A stretch of DNA of 64,000 nucleotides from an uncultured Methanobacterium sp. GTDB taxonomy: Archaea; Methanobacteriota; Methanobacteria; Methanobacteriales; Methanobacteriaceae. Location: the NCBI RefSeq assembly GCF_963665055.1, contig NZ_OY762015.1, forward strand, positions 2,016,001-2,080,000, given 5' to 3'. Both the position numbers and the translations under genes were made by a program. Of this stretch, positions 31,409 through 38,878 are shown piece by piece. The number at the start of each line of letters is the position of its first letter. Position 1 is the stretch's first letter. The notes under the pieces are model-generated. The model ran no database searches. It saw nothing but the letters and a program-made list of their open reading frames with translations, and was not told where the DNA came from.

Positions 31409-31858
31409 GTGAAAAATAGAGAATATTCAATTTTGGGAGTTATTGCTATTGTAGTGATGGTTGTGGCCTTATCTGGCTGCACATCCACGTCTACTTCAAA
31501 TTCGAATTCAAATCAAAAACATTATGATAAAAATAATGTCTCTTTTAATTATCCAACGTCCTGGTCAGTTACTGAGGATAGTATTATAGAAAGTTCAGGA
31601 GCGCCTTTTATAAAATTAAAAACAGGTGAGAGTGAGGCCCGGATTTGGGTGTATCCGGTAGATAAAAGCACGGTTGAATATGGTAATTTCCCAGTCACAG
31701 AGACTGTGGGGAATGTGACTTATAAAAAAATGCCAGCGGAAGTAGGGTCCAGCTTGGTAAGTTATGTTATACGAAAAGATGGGAAAGATTTCTTCATGAT
31801 CGGTGCAACTGAAGATGAGGTTGGTCATAAAATGATCCTTGAATCTGCGACCTTCTAA
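31409..31858 (+). CDS. Lipoprotein-like protein (reversed cargo gene in the tail module)
   Basis: A 149-aa exported protein. The signal segment ends ALSGCTST, a lipobox-like site, followed by a Ser/Thr/Asn-rich linker and a compact beta domain starting YDKNNVSFNYPTSWSV, like the PsbP-type small surface proteins common in Methanobacterium. It starts with GTG after GGAGGGG. It is on the plus strand between chaperone and tape measure genes, so it is probably expressed in the lysogen and could block adsorption of other viruses. Confidence 0.7.
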   Translation: MKNREYSILGVIAIVVMVVALSGCTSTSTSNSNSNQKHYDKNNVSFNYPTSWSVTEDSIIESSGAPFIKLKTGESEARIWVYPVDKSTVEYGNFPVTETVGNVTYKKMPAEVGSSLVSYVIRKDGKDFFMIGATEDEVGHKMILESATF

Positions 31859-32076
31859 ATTTCTCCTCTTTCCCTTCTTTTTCTCCATTTTTGTTCTATT
31901 GCTTTAAACTCATCATCCTCCTTTTCTCTGTCTTTTTTTTCCTTCTCTCGTAGAATCCGTAATTTTTCTCTGAAGATTGACCCATAATAACGCCAAAAGA
32001 CTCGTTTAGGCATCTTCAGCATGTCTTGATGAGACCAGCCACGTTCACGGCTAGTGTCATCCAGGGCAATCATCAA
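31855..32076 (-). CDS. Tail assembly chaperone, second part (possible frameshift product)
   Basis: A 73-aa basic protein (KMPKRVFWRYYGSIFREKL, then charged repeats) between the first chaperone gene and the tape measure. Its frame is open upstream through the stop codon of the chaperone gene, in the minus-one frame relative to it. That is the arrangement of lambda G/GT. The stretches GGAAAAG (32108-32114) and GAAAAAT near 32096-32102 could be slippery. It may also be translated alone. Confidence 0.6.
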   Translation of the reverse strand: MMIALDDTSRERGWSHQDMLKMPKRVFWRYYGSIFREKLRILREKEKKDREKEDDEFKAIEQKWRKRRERGEI

Positions 32077-32087
32077 TGGATGTCGAG

Positions 32088-32615
32088 TTATGACAGATTT
32101 TTCATCACTTTTCCTGCGTTCTGAAACCCCGCCTTCACACTTTGTTGTTCCATTTCATCGATTTCTATGTCAGTCATTCCTATGTCATAGTAGCGCTGTC
32201 GGCTGATCTGTTTACGGAGGTTAGCCCATTCCCTGCTGGTGACTTGTTGTATTTCTTTAGGAGTGATTTCACCCTCTTCAAATAATGCAAGAAGATATTT
32301 CTTTCTGAATGTTGCGGCTTTTTTCTTGTATTCCTTGATTTCCTTCTTGTATTTTGACAGTGATTCATCATGTGGTACTGGTTCTTCAACCTCGATAGTT
32401 TTCTCTTCCATCTCCCCTTCTTTGTTCTCCACTTCGATTGTTTGTTCAACTGTCCTGGTGGTTTCTAATTGTGGTACTGGTAGGCTGTTTAATTCAAGTG
32501 TTATCACCTCCAGGTCAATGTCTTCCTCAATAGTCACGTTTCGGAGTTTTCTCTTTTTCCCCATGAATGTGCAGAACACGGGGGCCATTCCCATTACTTC
32601 AACATCTGAATTCAT
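32088..32615 (-). CDS. Tail assembly chaperone
   Basis: A 175-aa protein, strand-rich at first, then a highly charged Lys/Glu helix region (YKKEIKEYKKKAATFRKKYL). Position between tail tube and tape measure genes defines the G-type chaperone of siphoviruses, which coats the tape measure before the tube polymerises. Function is inferred from position. Confidence 0.65.
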   Translation of the reverse strand: MNSDVEVMGMAPVFCTFMGKKRKLRNVTIEEDIDLEVITLELNSLPVPQLETTRTVEQTIEVENKEGEMEEKTIEVEEPVPHDESLSKYKKEIKEYKKKAATFRKKYLLALFEEGEITPKEIQQVTSREWANLRKQISRQRYYDIGMTDIEIDEMEQQSVKAGFQNAGKVMKNLS

Positions 32616-32650
32616 AATTACTCCTCTATAAGGGGTGGTTTTTAAGTATC

Positions 32651-33664
32651 CTATGCGGCAACTACTTGAGTTAATAATGATTTCACAGTTGCACTGGCGG
32701 TTTTGGTGGTAGTTGAATCATAAGTTGCGGACCAGTCAAATTGTGCGGTGATTAAGTCATCGTATGGTGATTGGATTTCCATCACGTCATAACTGATTTT
32801 GGGCATGTCTAAGGTGAGGGTGTCTCTGTGTGCGGGGCTTGTGACTATTGTCTGGCCTATTGTGTCAATGTTAAATGCACGTGCACTGCCAGATATGAGG
32901 TTATCTTCCGAGAAGTTTGTCGCTCCTGCTTTGCCAAAGTAATATTCTACTTCAGTCCAGTCATTGAAGAGTAATGTCATCTGTCCAGTTACATCCATCG
33001 TACTATAATCACCTTTCCAGCTTTCCAGGCCTCTGGCCAGTACACCTTTCCGGATACTTGCCCTGTCAATTTTCACTTTACACTGTGTGATATCAGTGTT
33101 AACAACTCCACCCAGAGTCATCTGCACCCCAGGGGCCGTGAGTGGTCGTTCAGTTCCATAAACAGGAGTTGCCACTGCTGTGGTTGCTATTCCATTGAAA
33201 GATCCATAGAGATCTGCAGTGATATCGATCACATTGTTAGGTTGGAAATTCAACTCCAGACTTCTCGCGAGAATATTGGAATAGGTTTCCATGTTCAGGT
33301 TCTGATAACCAATACCTAATGTAGCAAAACGAGCTGTCAAGGCCCGGCTGAATTCATGAGTGTATGCTGCGGTTGCTCCCACCTGGGCAGATGTTACATT
33401 TCCGAAGATTAAAAGAAGCCAGTCTTCTAACCCTCCTGATGGGTATGCGGTCATTTTCACATCTCCACCAGTTTCTACTCCTTTGTTTATTTTCTGGTAC
33501 CGGCGGTCATGGAATTTCCTGAGTTCCTGAGGGTACTCATAGTTGGGTTTGGCTTTCAAACCGGGTTTGGCCGCGATGGGTAAAAACCGTTGCCAAGTAG
33601 TATTTGGTGTTCCAAATGCGGATTGGTGGGCTAATGCGGCATATACTGCTTTTCCACTTATCAT
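32651..33664 (-). CDS. Major tail tube protein
   Basis: A 337-aa protein rich in beta strands with the sequence pattern of a phage tail tube subunit (for example SLELNFQPNNVIDITADLYG). It starts three bases after the small upstream gene and is followed by the tail chaperone. Size and location are typical. Confidence 0.75.
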   Translation of the reverse strand: MISGKAVYAALAHQSAFGTPNTTWQRFLPIAAKPGLKAKPNYEYPQELRKFHDRRYQKINKGVETGGDVKMTAYPSGGLEDWLLLIFGNVTSAQVGATAAYTHEFSRALTARFATLGIGYQNLNMETYSNILARSLELNFQPNNVIDITADLYGSFNGIATTAVATPVYGTERPLTAPGVQMTLGGVVNTDITQCKVKIDRASIRKGVLARGLESWKGDYSTMDVTGQMTLLFNDWTEVEYYFGKAGATNFSEDNLISGSARAFNIDTIGQTIVTSPAHRDTLTLDMPKISYDVMEIQSPYDDLITAQFDWSATYDSTTTKTASATVKSLLTQVVAA

Positions 33665-33811
33665 TTATTTAGTCCCTCCTTTTTTCCAGAATGAGCTTTT
33701 TTCCGCTATTTTAGCCTGAGATTTATCTAAATCTTTAAGTTCACCAGGCTTGGCAGGGCCGATACCATCAGTGATTCCAGGGTAGGCCCCGATGTATTTA
33801 TATTTCACCAT
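33665..33811 (-). CDS. Small late protein between neck and tail tube genes
   Basis: A 48-aa basic protein (MVKYKYIGAYPGITDGIGPA and a C-terminal FWKKGGTK). GGAGGT lies just upstream of the ATG and its TAA touches the tail tube ATG. Small Tyr/Gly proteins in this position occur in other siphoviruses; function unknown. Confidence 0.65.
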   Translation of the reverse strand: MVKYKYIGAYPGITDGIGPAKPGELKDLDKSQAKIAEKSSFWKKGGTK

Positions 33812-33834
33812 AAAAGTTACCTCCAAATATTTGT

Positions 33835-34302
33835 TTAAGGTCCTATGGGGGTTCCCGCAGGATTCGAAAGTTTCACCTTCACACGAATCTGAGATGCCGA
33901 GTACAACTTAGCATTCTTACCCATACCCTCAACCCTGACACCATTCGCAACACCAATAATCTGACTGCTAATTCCCAGATCATCAAAAGTAGGATTTTCT
34001 TCCAGTTCAGTTATCACCAAATCCTTAATATTGAGCTTTTTCTTCTCAGCCACTTGAGTTAATCCTTTGACAAAAATAGAAATCATAAGGACGGTACTAC
34101 GGCTGCGATGGTGTTTCTCGAAAGTATACAAGAATTCATCCTCATCATCAATCATAATCTCAGAGGTGGGCTTACTGTACTGGCCAATCTTATTCTGACG
34201 ACCAATATTCACATTCTCAAATATGGCAATTTCATCATCTTTCATTGCTTCTAAGACAGATTGTGCTTTCTGTGCGAGTAAATTAGTAATCTGATCCTCC
34301 AT
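33835..34302 (-). CDS. Tail terminator / tail completion protein candidate
   Basis: A 155-aa protein following the gp10-like neck gene. The start MEDQITNLLAQKAQSVL at 34302 is chosen because GGAGG lies upstream and it begins at the preceding stop codon; the longer open frame overlaps that gene. Position and size fit the tail terminator that caps the tube. No motif alone proves this. Confidence 0.6.
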   Translation of the reverse strand: MEDQITNLLAQKAQSVLEAMKDDEIAIFENVNIGRQNKIGQYSKPTSEIMIDDEDEFLYTFEKHHRSRSTVLMISIFVKGLTQVAEKKKLNIKDLVITELEENPTFDDLGISSQIIGVANGVRVEGMGKNAKLYSASQIRVKVKLSNPAGTPIGP

Positions 34303-34303
34303 A

Positions 34304-34717
34304 TCATGCCTCCATCCAAGTTGTGAATCCAATAAGAATCCGTTGAATCTCCGGGTTGGCCCTAATAACAGAAGTCTGCAAGTACGGGTTGGGCTTGGTT
34401 CGGCCAACAATTCTTTTCATGTGCCAACGGTCCTTTCCACCCCGAACTACAATGTTATGACCAAGAATTACAAAAGGAGCATAAGGAGTATCTGGATACA
34501 TTACTCCCTCATAAGGGGAGAGTAATTCAAAAACGTGACTATTCTTCATAAACCCTGTCTTTACAGGAGATAAACCAATAGCCGAATTCCGGACAGCATT
34601 CCCAATATCATATACTGTCTCGGTGGATTTTCGTGGTAGTTGTTGTGCTTTTGTTTCCAGGGCATAGCGTACATCTTCCTCATTACTGAGGATCATCTCA
34701 TAATACAATTCATTCAC
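34304..34717 (-). CDS. HK97 gp10-like neck protein
   Basis: A 137-aa protein with the family patterns SPVKTGFMKNSHVFE, YAPFVILGH and RTKPNPYLQTSVIRANPEI. This family makes the ring between head and tail. It overlaps the upstream connector gene by four bases. Confidence 0.8.
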   Translation of the reverse strand: MNELYYEMILSNEEDVRYALETKAQQLPRKSTETVYDIGNAVRNSAIGLSPVKTGFMKNSHVFELLSPYEGVMYPDTPYAPFVILGHNIVVRGGKDRWHMKRIVGRTKPNPYLQTSVIRANPEIQRILIGFTTWMEA

Positions 34718-35124
34718 CAGCGGTCTGGATCCACATAACCTGAATCACTCTGACGGAAATCATCACCACAGGGAGTGTGACTACCACTGTACACTTTCTC
34801 CTCTTTCATCACAGGGTTCTCGAGAATATACCTAGCCACTAATTCCCTGGCTCTTCTTTCATATTTCACTGCAGTTGGGCTTCGGTCCTCCTCGGTATTA
34901 TAAAATGCGTCAAGGATTTCCATGGTAGCCCAGTATGTTGCAGCCCGGGAGATCATTTTAGGAACTGTAGATGGAAGACTGTTTTCAGCAATTTCACTGT
35001 TGATAAAATCATCTGCACTGTTAAGAGCTTCCTCAAGAAGTTCATCAGTTAACTGTTCCTCATCATTGAATGATTTTAGCCATGTGCGGACTGCAGTTTC
35101 GTCCCCATAATGGGTTGTGGCCAT
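34714..35124 (-). CDS. Head-tail connector (gp6-like)
   Basis: A 136-aa helical protein (VRTWLKSFNDEEQLTDELL, then AATYWATMEILDAFY) with the size and layout of head-tail connector proteins that bind the portal. It sits between capsid-side and neck genes. Assignment rests on shape and order. Confidence 0.7.
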   Translation of the reverse strand: MATTHYGDETAVRTWLKSFNDEEQLTDELLEEALNSADDFINSEIAENSLPSTVPKMISRAATYWATMEILDAFYNTEEDRSPTAVKYERRARELVARYILENPVMKEEKVYSGSHTPCGDDFRQSDSGYVDPDRW

Positions 35125-35138
35125 TATCTGACCCTCCG

Positions 35139-35636
35139 TTAAGTTCGGGTGTATTTTATTTGTATTAGTCCACCAGGCCAGGCTTGACCATTTCCATTTT
35201 TGGTCTTTTCCAATGCGATTATTTCACCTGTAGCCACTGTCACGTTGGACGATACTAGATCCACTCCATTCAATCCTATGGTATTGGAGCTGTTGACTGA
35301 TCGACTACCTAAACTGGTGGTCCCCGCTCCATTGGTGCCTTTGTTAAAAACTTCAAGACCCATGAAATCTGTAGCCTGGCCAATTGCACTGTCTGGCAGT
35401 ATAATCACATCTTCAATAACTCCTGCGACTGGAACCCTGGTGATCTTTTTTTCCCATACGTCAGCTGCAGCTGCATCAGGTGAAATCCTGGTTTCTATGT
35501 ATTCAGTGTTGTTTTCAGTGTCAAGGTTGGTGATTCGGGTGTCAAGTGCCTGGAGTTCATCCCATATCCTATTTATCAATCCAGGAATATTCCTGCTAAA
35601 GTGTGATATTTGCGCTTTAGTCATTAGTAAAGTCAT
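35139..35636 (-). CDS. Capsid-associated fibre or decoration protein candidate
   Basis: A 165-aa protein: an N-terminal coiled segment (INRIWDELQALDTRITNLD) and a C-terminal beta domain with GATSLGSR-like turns. Trimeric fibre proteins have this layout. It lies between the capsid and connector genes. Function is inferred. Confidence 0.55.
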   Translation of the reverse strand: MTLLMTKAQISHFSRNIPGLINRIWDELQALDTRITNLDTENNTEYIETRISPDAAAADVWEKKITRVPVAGVIEDVIILPDSAIGQATDFMGLEVFNKGTNGAGTTSLGSRSVNSSNTIGLNGVDLVSSNVTVATGEIIALEKTKNGNGQAWPGGLIQIKYTRT

Positions 35637-35683
35637 AATATTATACCTCCTTTAAAAAAGGAATTAAAAATGGATTTAATTCC

Positions 35684-36613
35684 TTAAAGTCCATCCTGGT
35701 TGAAGATATTATTCTTTCGCATGATTGGAACACTCCAATGAGCTCCGAACCTGATATCATATACCGCGTCCATACCATCACCATCTGATTCTATGATCTT
35801 CATATTGATGACTGGAAGATATGGATCGGTTCCTTCTTTGGACTTTATAGGAGTATACGCTCCAGGGATGGTTCTGTAGACTATGGCACCTGGGGGTGCA
35901 GCACTAGGCCATCCAAATGTCTGATTATCTGCAGGTCCAAATTCAGCGAATGTGTTTTCTACAGACCCATATTTTATCACATCACCCTCTTCCTGAAGAT
36001 TATTAATACCTTCAGTCCGGATAATGTAATTTCCAAGATCATCATAGACATCTGCACCATGGAATAAAAGATCCAGACGGCCTTTGATTCCTCTGTGTCT
36101 CATGTCAGTCCTGAATCCTCGAAGGTCCTCAGCAATCATGGTACTGTCATCCCATGGCCCATCATGAAGTGCTGCCCTAGCTGAAGGTTCAGGTGCGTTG
36201 GCGTTCACTGCATCTTTAACAGAATTTTCAATGGCCGCGATAATCACGTAGCACATATCCTCCATGTCCATTAAAAACGATTCAGGTGCGTCTTCATAGT
36301 CCTCCTTGATCACAATATACCTGAACCCTTTACTCAGCAATGGAACACTGTCAGGGGTCTGTTCAGATCCTGAAACTTCAATGAGCTGTGCACCTTTAGC
36401 AGTTTCAGTGGGTTCGCCTGCGAAAAAATCCTTGAATATTTCTTTTGAAGTTTTCTCCCGGGTGTAAAAATTGTATCTCCTGCCTTTTTGCACTATTCTG
36501 TTAAGTTTTGGTGCAATTGTGAGACCAGTGGCCACTTCATCAGTTACGAATAACTGAGCATTTCCTTGACTTTTCAGGATGTCTTCTCGTTTAATTTCAG
36601 CTTGTAATGCCAT
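35684..36613 (-). CDS. Major capsid protein (HK97 fold)
   Basis: A 309-aa protein directly after the decoration gene. The N-terminal arm (EDILKSQGNAQLFVTDEVAT), a central spine-helix region with VKDAVNANAPEPSARAALHD, and a C-terminal strand MKIIESDGDGMDAVYDIRF are in line with Mu/HK97-type capsid proteins. It is the only large protein between scaffold and connector genes. The ribosome-binding site is GGAGG. Confidence 0.8.
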   Translation of the reverse strand: MALQAEIKREDILKSQGNAQLFVTDEVATGLTIAPKLNRIVQKGRRYNFYTREKTSKEIFKDFFAGEPTETAKGAQLIEVSGSEQTPDSVPLLSKGFRYIVIKEDYEDAPESFLMDMEDMCYVIIAAIENSVKDAVNANAPEPSARAALHDGPWDDSTMIAEDLRGFRTDMRHRGIKGRLDLLFHGADVYDDLGNYIIRTEGINNLQEEGDVIKYGSVENTFAEFGPADNQTFGWPSAAPPGAIVYRTIPGAYTPIKSKEGTDPYLPVINMKIIESDGDGMDAVYDIRFGAHWSVPIMRKNNIFNQDGL

Positions 36614-36626
36614 AATTTATACCTCC

Positions 36627-37145
36627 TTAATCTTGAGCGACTACACTAGGTGCGCCTTTTCTGAAGACTCTTATGAATCCTCCTTCATTGGCATCTTTAC
36701 TCTGCAATGCGTACACATTGGTAGTGGCATCCTCTTCTTTGACATATTTACGTTTGTCAGTACGGTCTACTGCAAGGCAATCTCCAGGGGTGATGGATGC
36801 ATGAACATCTGCAAGTTCCAGACGGTCCAGGTCCCCGTCGAGTTCTACTCTTACTCTTCTTGCCTGGTACTGTCCCCAGTTTTTGGTTGATTTGGGGAGT
36901 GGTCCTTCAGGGTCTCGGCTGGTGATCCTGCCCACTGCAATACCATTAGTGAGTGGGGCCAATGTCATGTCTGCAGATGTGTCAATCTGCATTTCAAGAC
37001 CTTGATTCCCTCTCTGCCCCCATATTATTCCAGGTGCAGGACCAAGTAGAGTATCAATAGTGTCATAAAAAGTCGCGGTTCCTTCGTTGATAAAGAAGGT
37101 TCCGTTGGGTTTGTTTCCAGTAATGTTTTTTCCTCTAAATACCAT
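36627..37145 (-). CDS. Capsid decoration (cement) protein candidate
   Basis: A 172-aa beta-rich protein (GKNITGNKPNGTFFINEGT, then LEMQIDTSADMTLAPLTNG). The location between scaffold and capsid and the pattern of small barrel domains fit cement proteins. The ATG at 37145 has GGAGG nine bases upstream and is preferred to 37160. Confidence 0.65.
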   Translation of the reverse strand: MVFRGKNITGNKPNGTFFINEGTATFYDTIDTLLGPAPGIIWGQRGNQGLEMQIDTSADMTLAPLTNGIAVGRITSRDPEGPLPKSTKNWGQYQARRVRVELDGDLDRLELADVHASITPGDCLAVDRTDKRKYVKEEDATTNVYALQSKDANEGGFIRVFRKGAPSVVAQD

Positions 37146-37169
37146 ACTAAATACCTCCAATCAGTTTTT

Positions 37170-38363
37170 TTAGTATCCTTCCTTTTTTCTGGATTTTCTG
37201 AATGAATCCATATCCAGAGCCTCTTCAGAATTCCCACCGCCACCATTAGTACTTCTCTCTGAAGTGTCCACAATTTCGGGTCTGTTGGCTAGCATGGTTT
37301 TGAACTTGGCAAGGTCATGGTCCTTATCTGCTAAGGCAGCGGTTATCATCATTTCCCGGTCTACTGGGATGACTTTTCCTGCCTCAATAGCTTTATCGAC
37401 AGCCGCGGCGATTGGTGCTTTTTTAGCTTCCATTTCTAGTTCTGGGATTTTATCCAGGCGTTCTTTGTATTCTTTGGGAAGGCTGGCTTCGATTCCTTTT
37501 TCTTTGAAAGATTGCATGAATTCACCAAAATCTTTTAAAGTGCTGGTGATTGTGGCCATTCCTTTTTCTAATACTTCTAGACGGGCAGCTCCAGGGAATT
37601 CTTCCTGTGATTCTCCTCCTTCTTGGTTTCCTTCTTGGCCACCACCCTCACCTTCACCAGATCCTGCACCGGCCCCAGTCCCCTGGGCCTGCTGCTGGTT
37701 TCCTTCATTTCCAGAGTTGTTTCCTTCACCCTGGCCCTGTGCCTGGTTTCCTTCACCTGCACCTTCACCAGTGGCATTGTTTCCTTCGTTTCCTTCATTT
37801 TCTCCAGCCATAGTACTATCCTCCATGCTTAATTTTGCAGTAATAACCATGTCCTCAGGGACAGCTCCGACTTTACAGTCACGGCAGCCACCTTCCTCGA
37901 CATAATCAGTTCGTTTTATCCCTGTGAACCGGTTGAGAACCAGGTCGGCCTTTCCAGTTGGGCAGGGTTTCGCAGTAAAAGGAGCCACCACACTATACAT
38001 TGGCAGCTCACCCCGGGCGTGCAACTCTGCAACCAGGGGGTTTGTGTGTTCAGATCGGGTCGCGTAGATGTGCGTCCCGTCAGTTTGGATCTCCAGGATC
38101 CGACCCACGTTCAGGGGATCAAGTTTCTTAAGAATTGGAAATTGCTTAATCAACTCTTCAGGAATATGATCGATCCCCAGGGTGATGCCGCCTCCTTCAT
38201 CGATGGTCCGTTTCCAGGTTTCGTAGGTTTCTGGGATGGTTTCTTTTGATGCGAATACCCGAGTGGGTTTACCATCAACAAAAACGCTATGAGTTCCGGG
38301 TTTCCAGATTGTTCCTTTAGCGCCAGGGCTAGGGTTGTTTTGATTTACAATTTGAATCACCAC
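37170..38363 (-). CDS. Prohead protease-scaffold fusion
   Basis: A 397-aa protein. Residues 1-180 are a Mu-type head maturation protease; GIDHIPEE and ELPMYSVVAPF may hold the catalytic His and Ser. Residues about 190-260 form a linker made almost only of Gly, Asn, Glu and Gln. The C-terminal part is a coiled scaffold (LEVLEKGMATITSTLKDFGE) ending in basic residues that usually bind the capsid. An internal Met after DSTMAGENEG could also start a separate scaffold. Confidence 0.75.
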   Translation of the reverse strand: MVIQIVNQNNPSPGAKGTIWKPGTHSVFVDGKPTRVFASKETIPETYETWKRTIDEGGGITLGIDHIPEELIKQFPILKKLDPLNVGRILEIQTDGTHIYATRSEHTNPLVAELHARGELPMYSVVAPFTAKPCPTGKADLVLNRFTGIKRTDYVEEGGCRDCKVGAVPEDMVITAKLSMEDSTMAGENEGNEGNNATGEGAGEGNQAQGQGEGNNSGNEGNQQQAQGTGAGAGSGEGEGGGQEGNQEGGESQEEFPGAARLEVLEKGMATITSTLKDFGEFMQSFKEKGIEASLPKEYKERLDKIPELEMEAKKAPIAAAVDKAIEAGKVIPVDREMMITAALADKDHDLAKFKTMLANRPEIVDTSERSTNGGGGNSEEALDMDSFRKSRKKEGY

Positions 38364-38508
38364 GTTATTCAGTAATTAAAATAAAAAAAACCTTAAGTAA
38401 CTAAAAATTAGGGCTATCTCTAAGAATTCATTAAAATAACATAATTTACACTAGAAAAAGATGAGATCCTAACTAAATAATTCAAAAATGAGTAAAATTG
38501 ATTAAAAA

Positions 38509-38826
38509 TTAATCCATTGTAAATTGACCATAACTTACAGATCCATCCTTATAATATTCGATAAATCCTCCACTGTAAGTTCCAGGGCCATCCATATAAG
38601 TTTTATGCTGTAAAATAACATCCTCTTCAGGATACGGGTCGAAAATTAATTCATCAGACTTTTCAGAATTAAACAAATGAATTTTATCAGATACCTCTAC
38701 TTTAACCTGCTGAAATGCAGATAATGGAACCTTAATCTTTAATGATTCCTGAGATACTTTGTCATGAAATTTCTCAGGCAGTAATTCTTCAACTGTAACC
38801 TGAGGAATACCAACTTTTTCAACCAT
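38509..38826 (-). CDS. Small acidic protein after the MuF-metalloprotease gene (immunity candidate)
   Basis: A 105-aa acidic protein with alternating strands (PLSAFQQVKVEVSDKIHLF, YSGGFIEYYKDGSVSYGQF). It starts at MVEKVGIPQ with AAAGG upstream, 52 bp after the MuF gene. It sits between two head genes but does not look structural. The location directly after a polymorphic-toxin-like protein and the low GC content suggest that it is the cognate immunity protein. This is an inference. Confidence 0.5.
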   Translation of the reverse strand: MVEKVGIPQVTVEELLPEKFHDKVSQESLKIKVPLSAFQQVKVEVSDKIHLFNSEKSDELIFDPYPEEDVILQHKTYMDGPGTYSGGFIEYYKDGSVSYGQFTMD

Positions 38827-38878
38827 AATATAACCTTTCTTTATAATATTAATTAAAACTTTGTGACTGTTCCATAAC

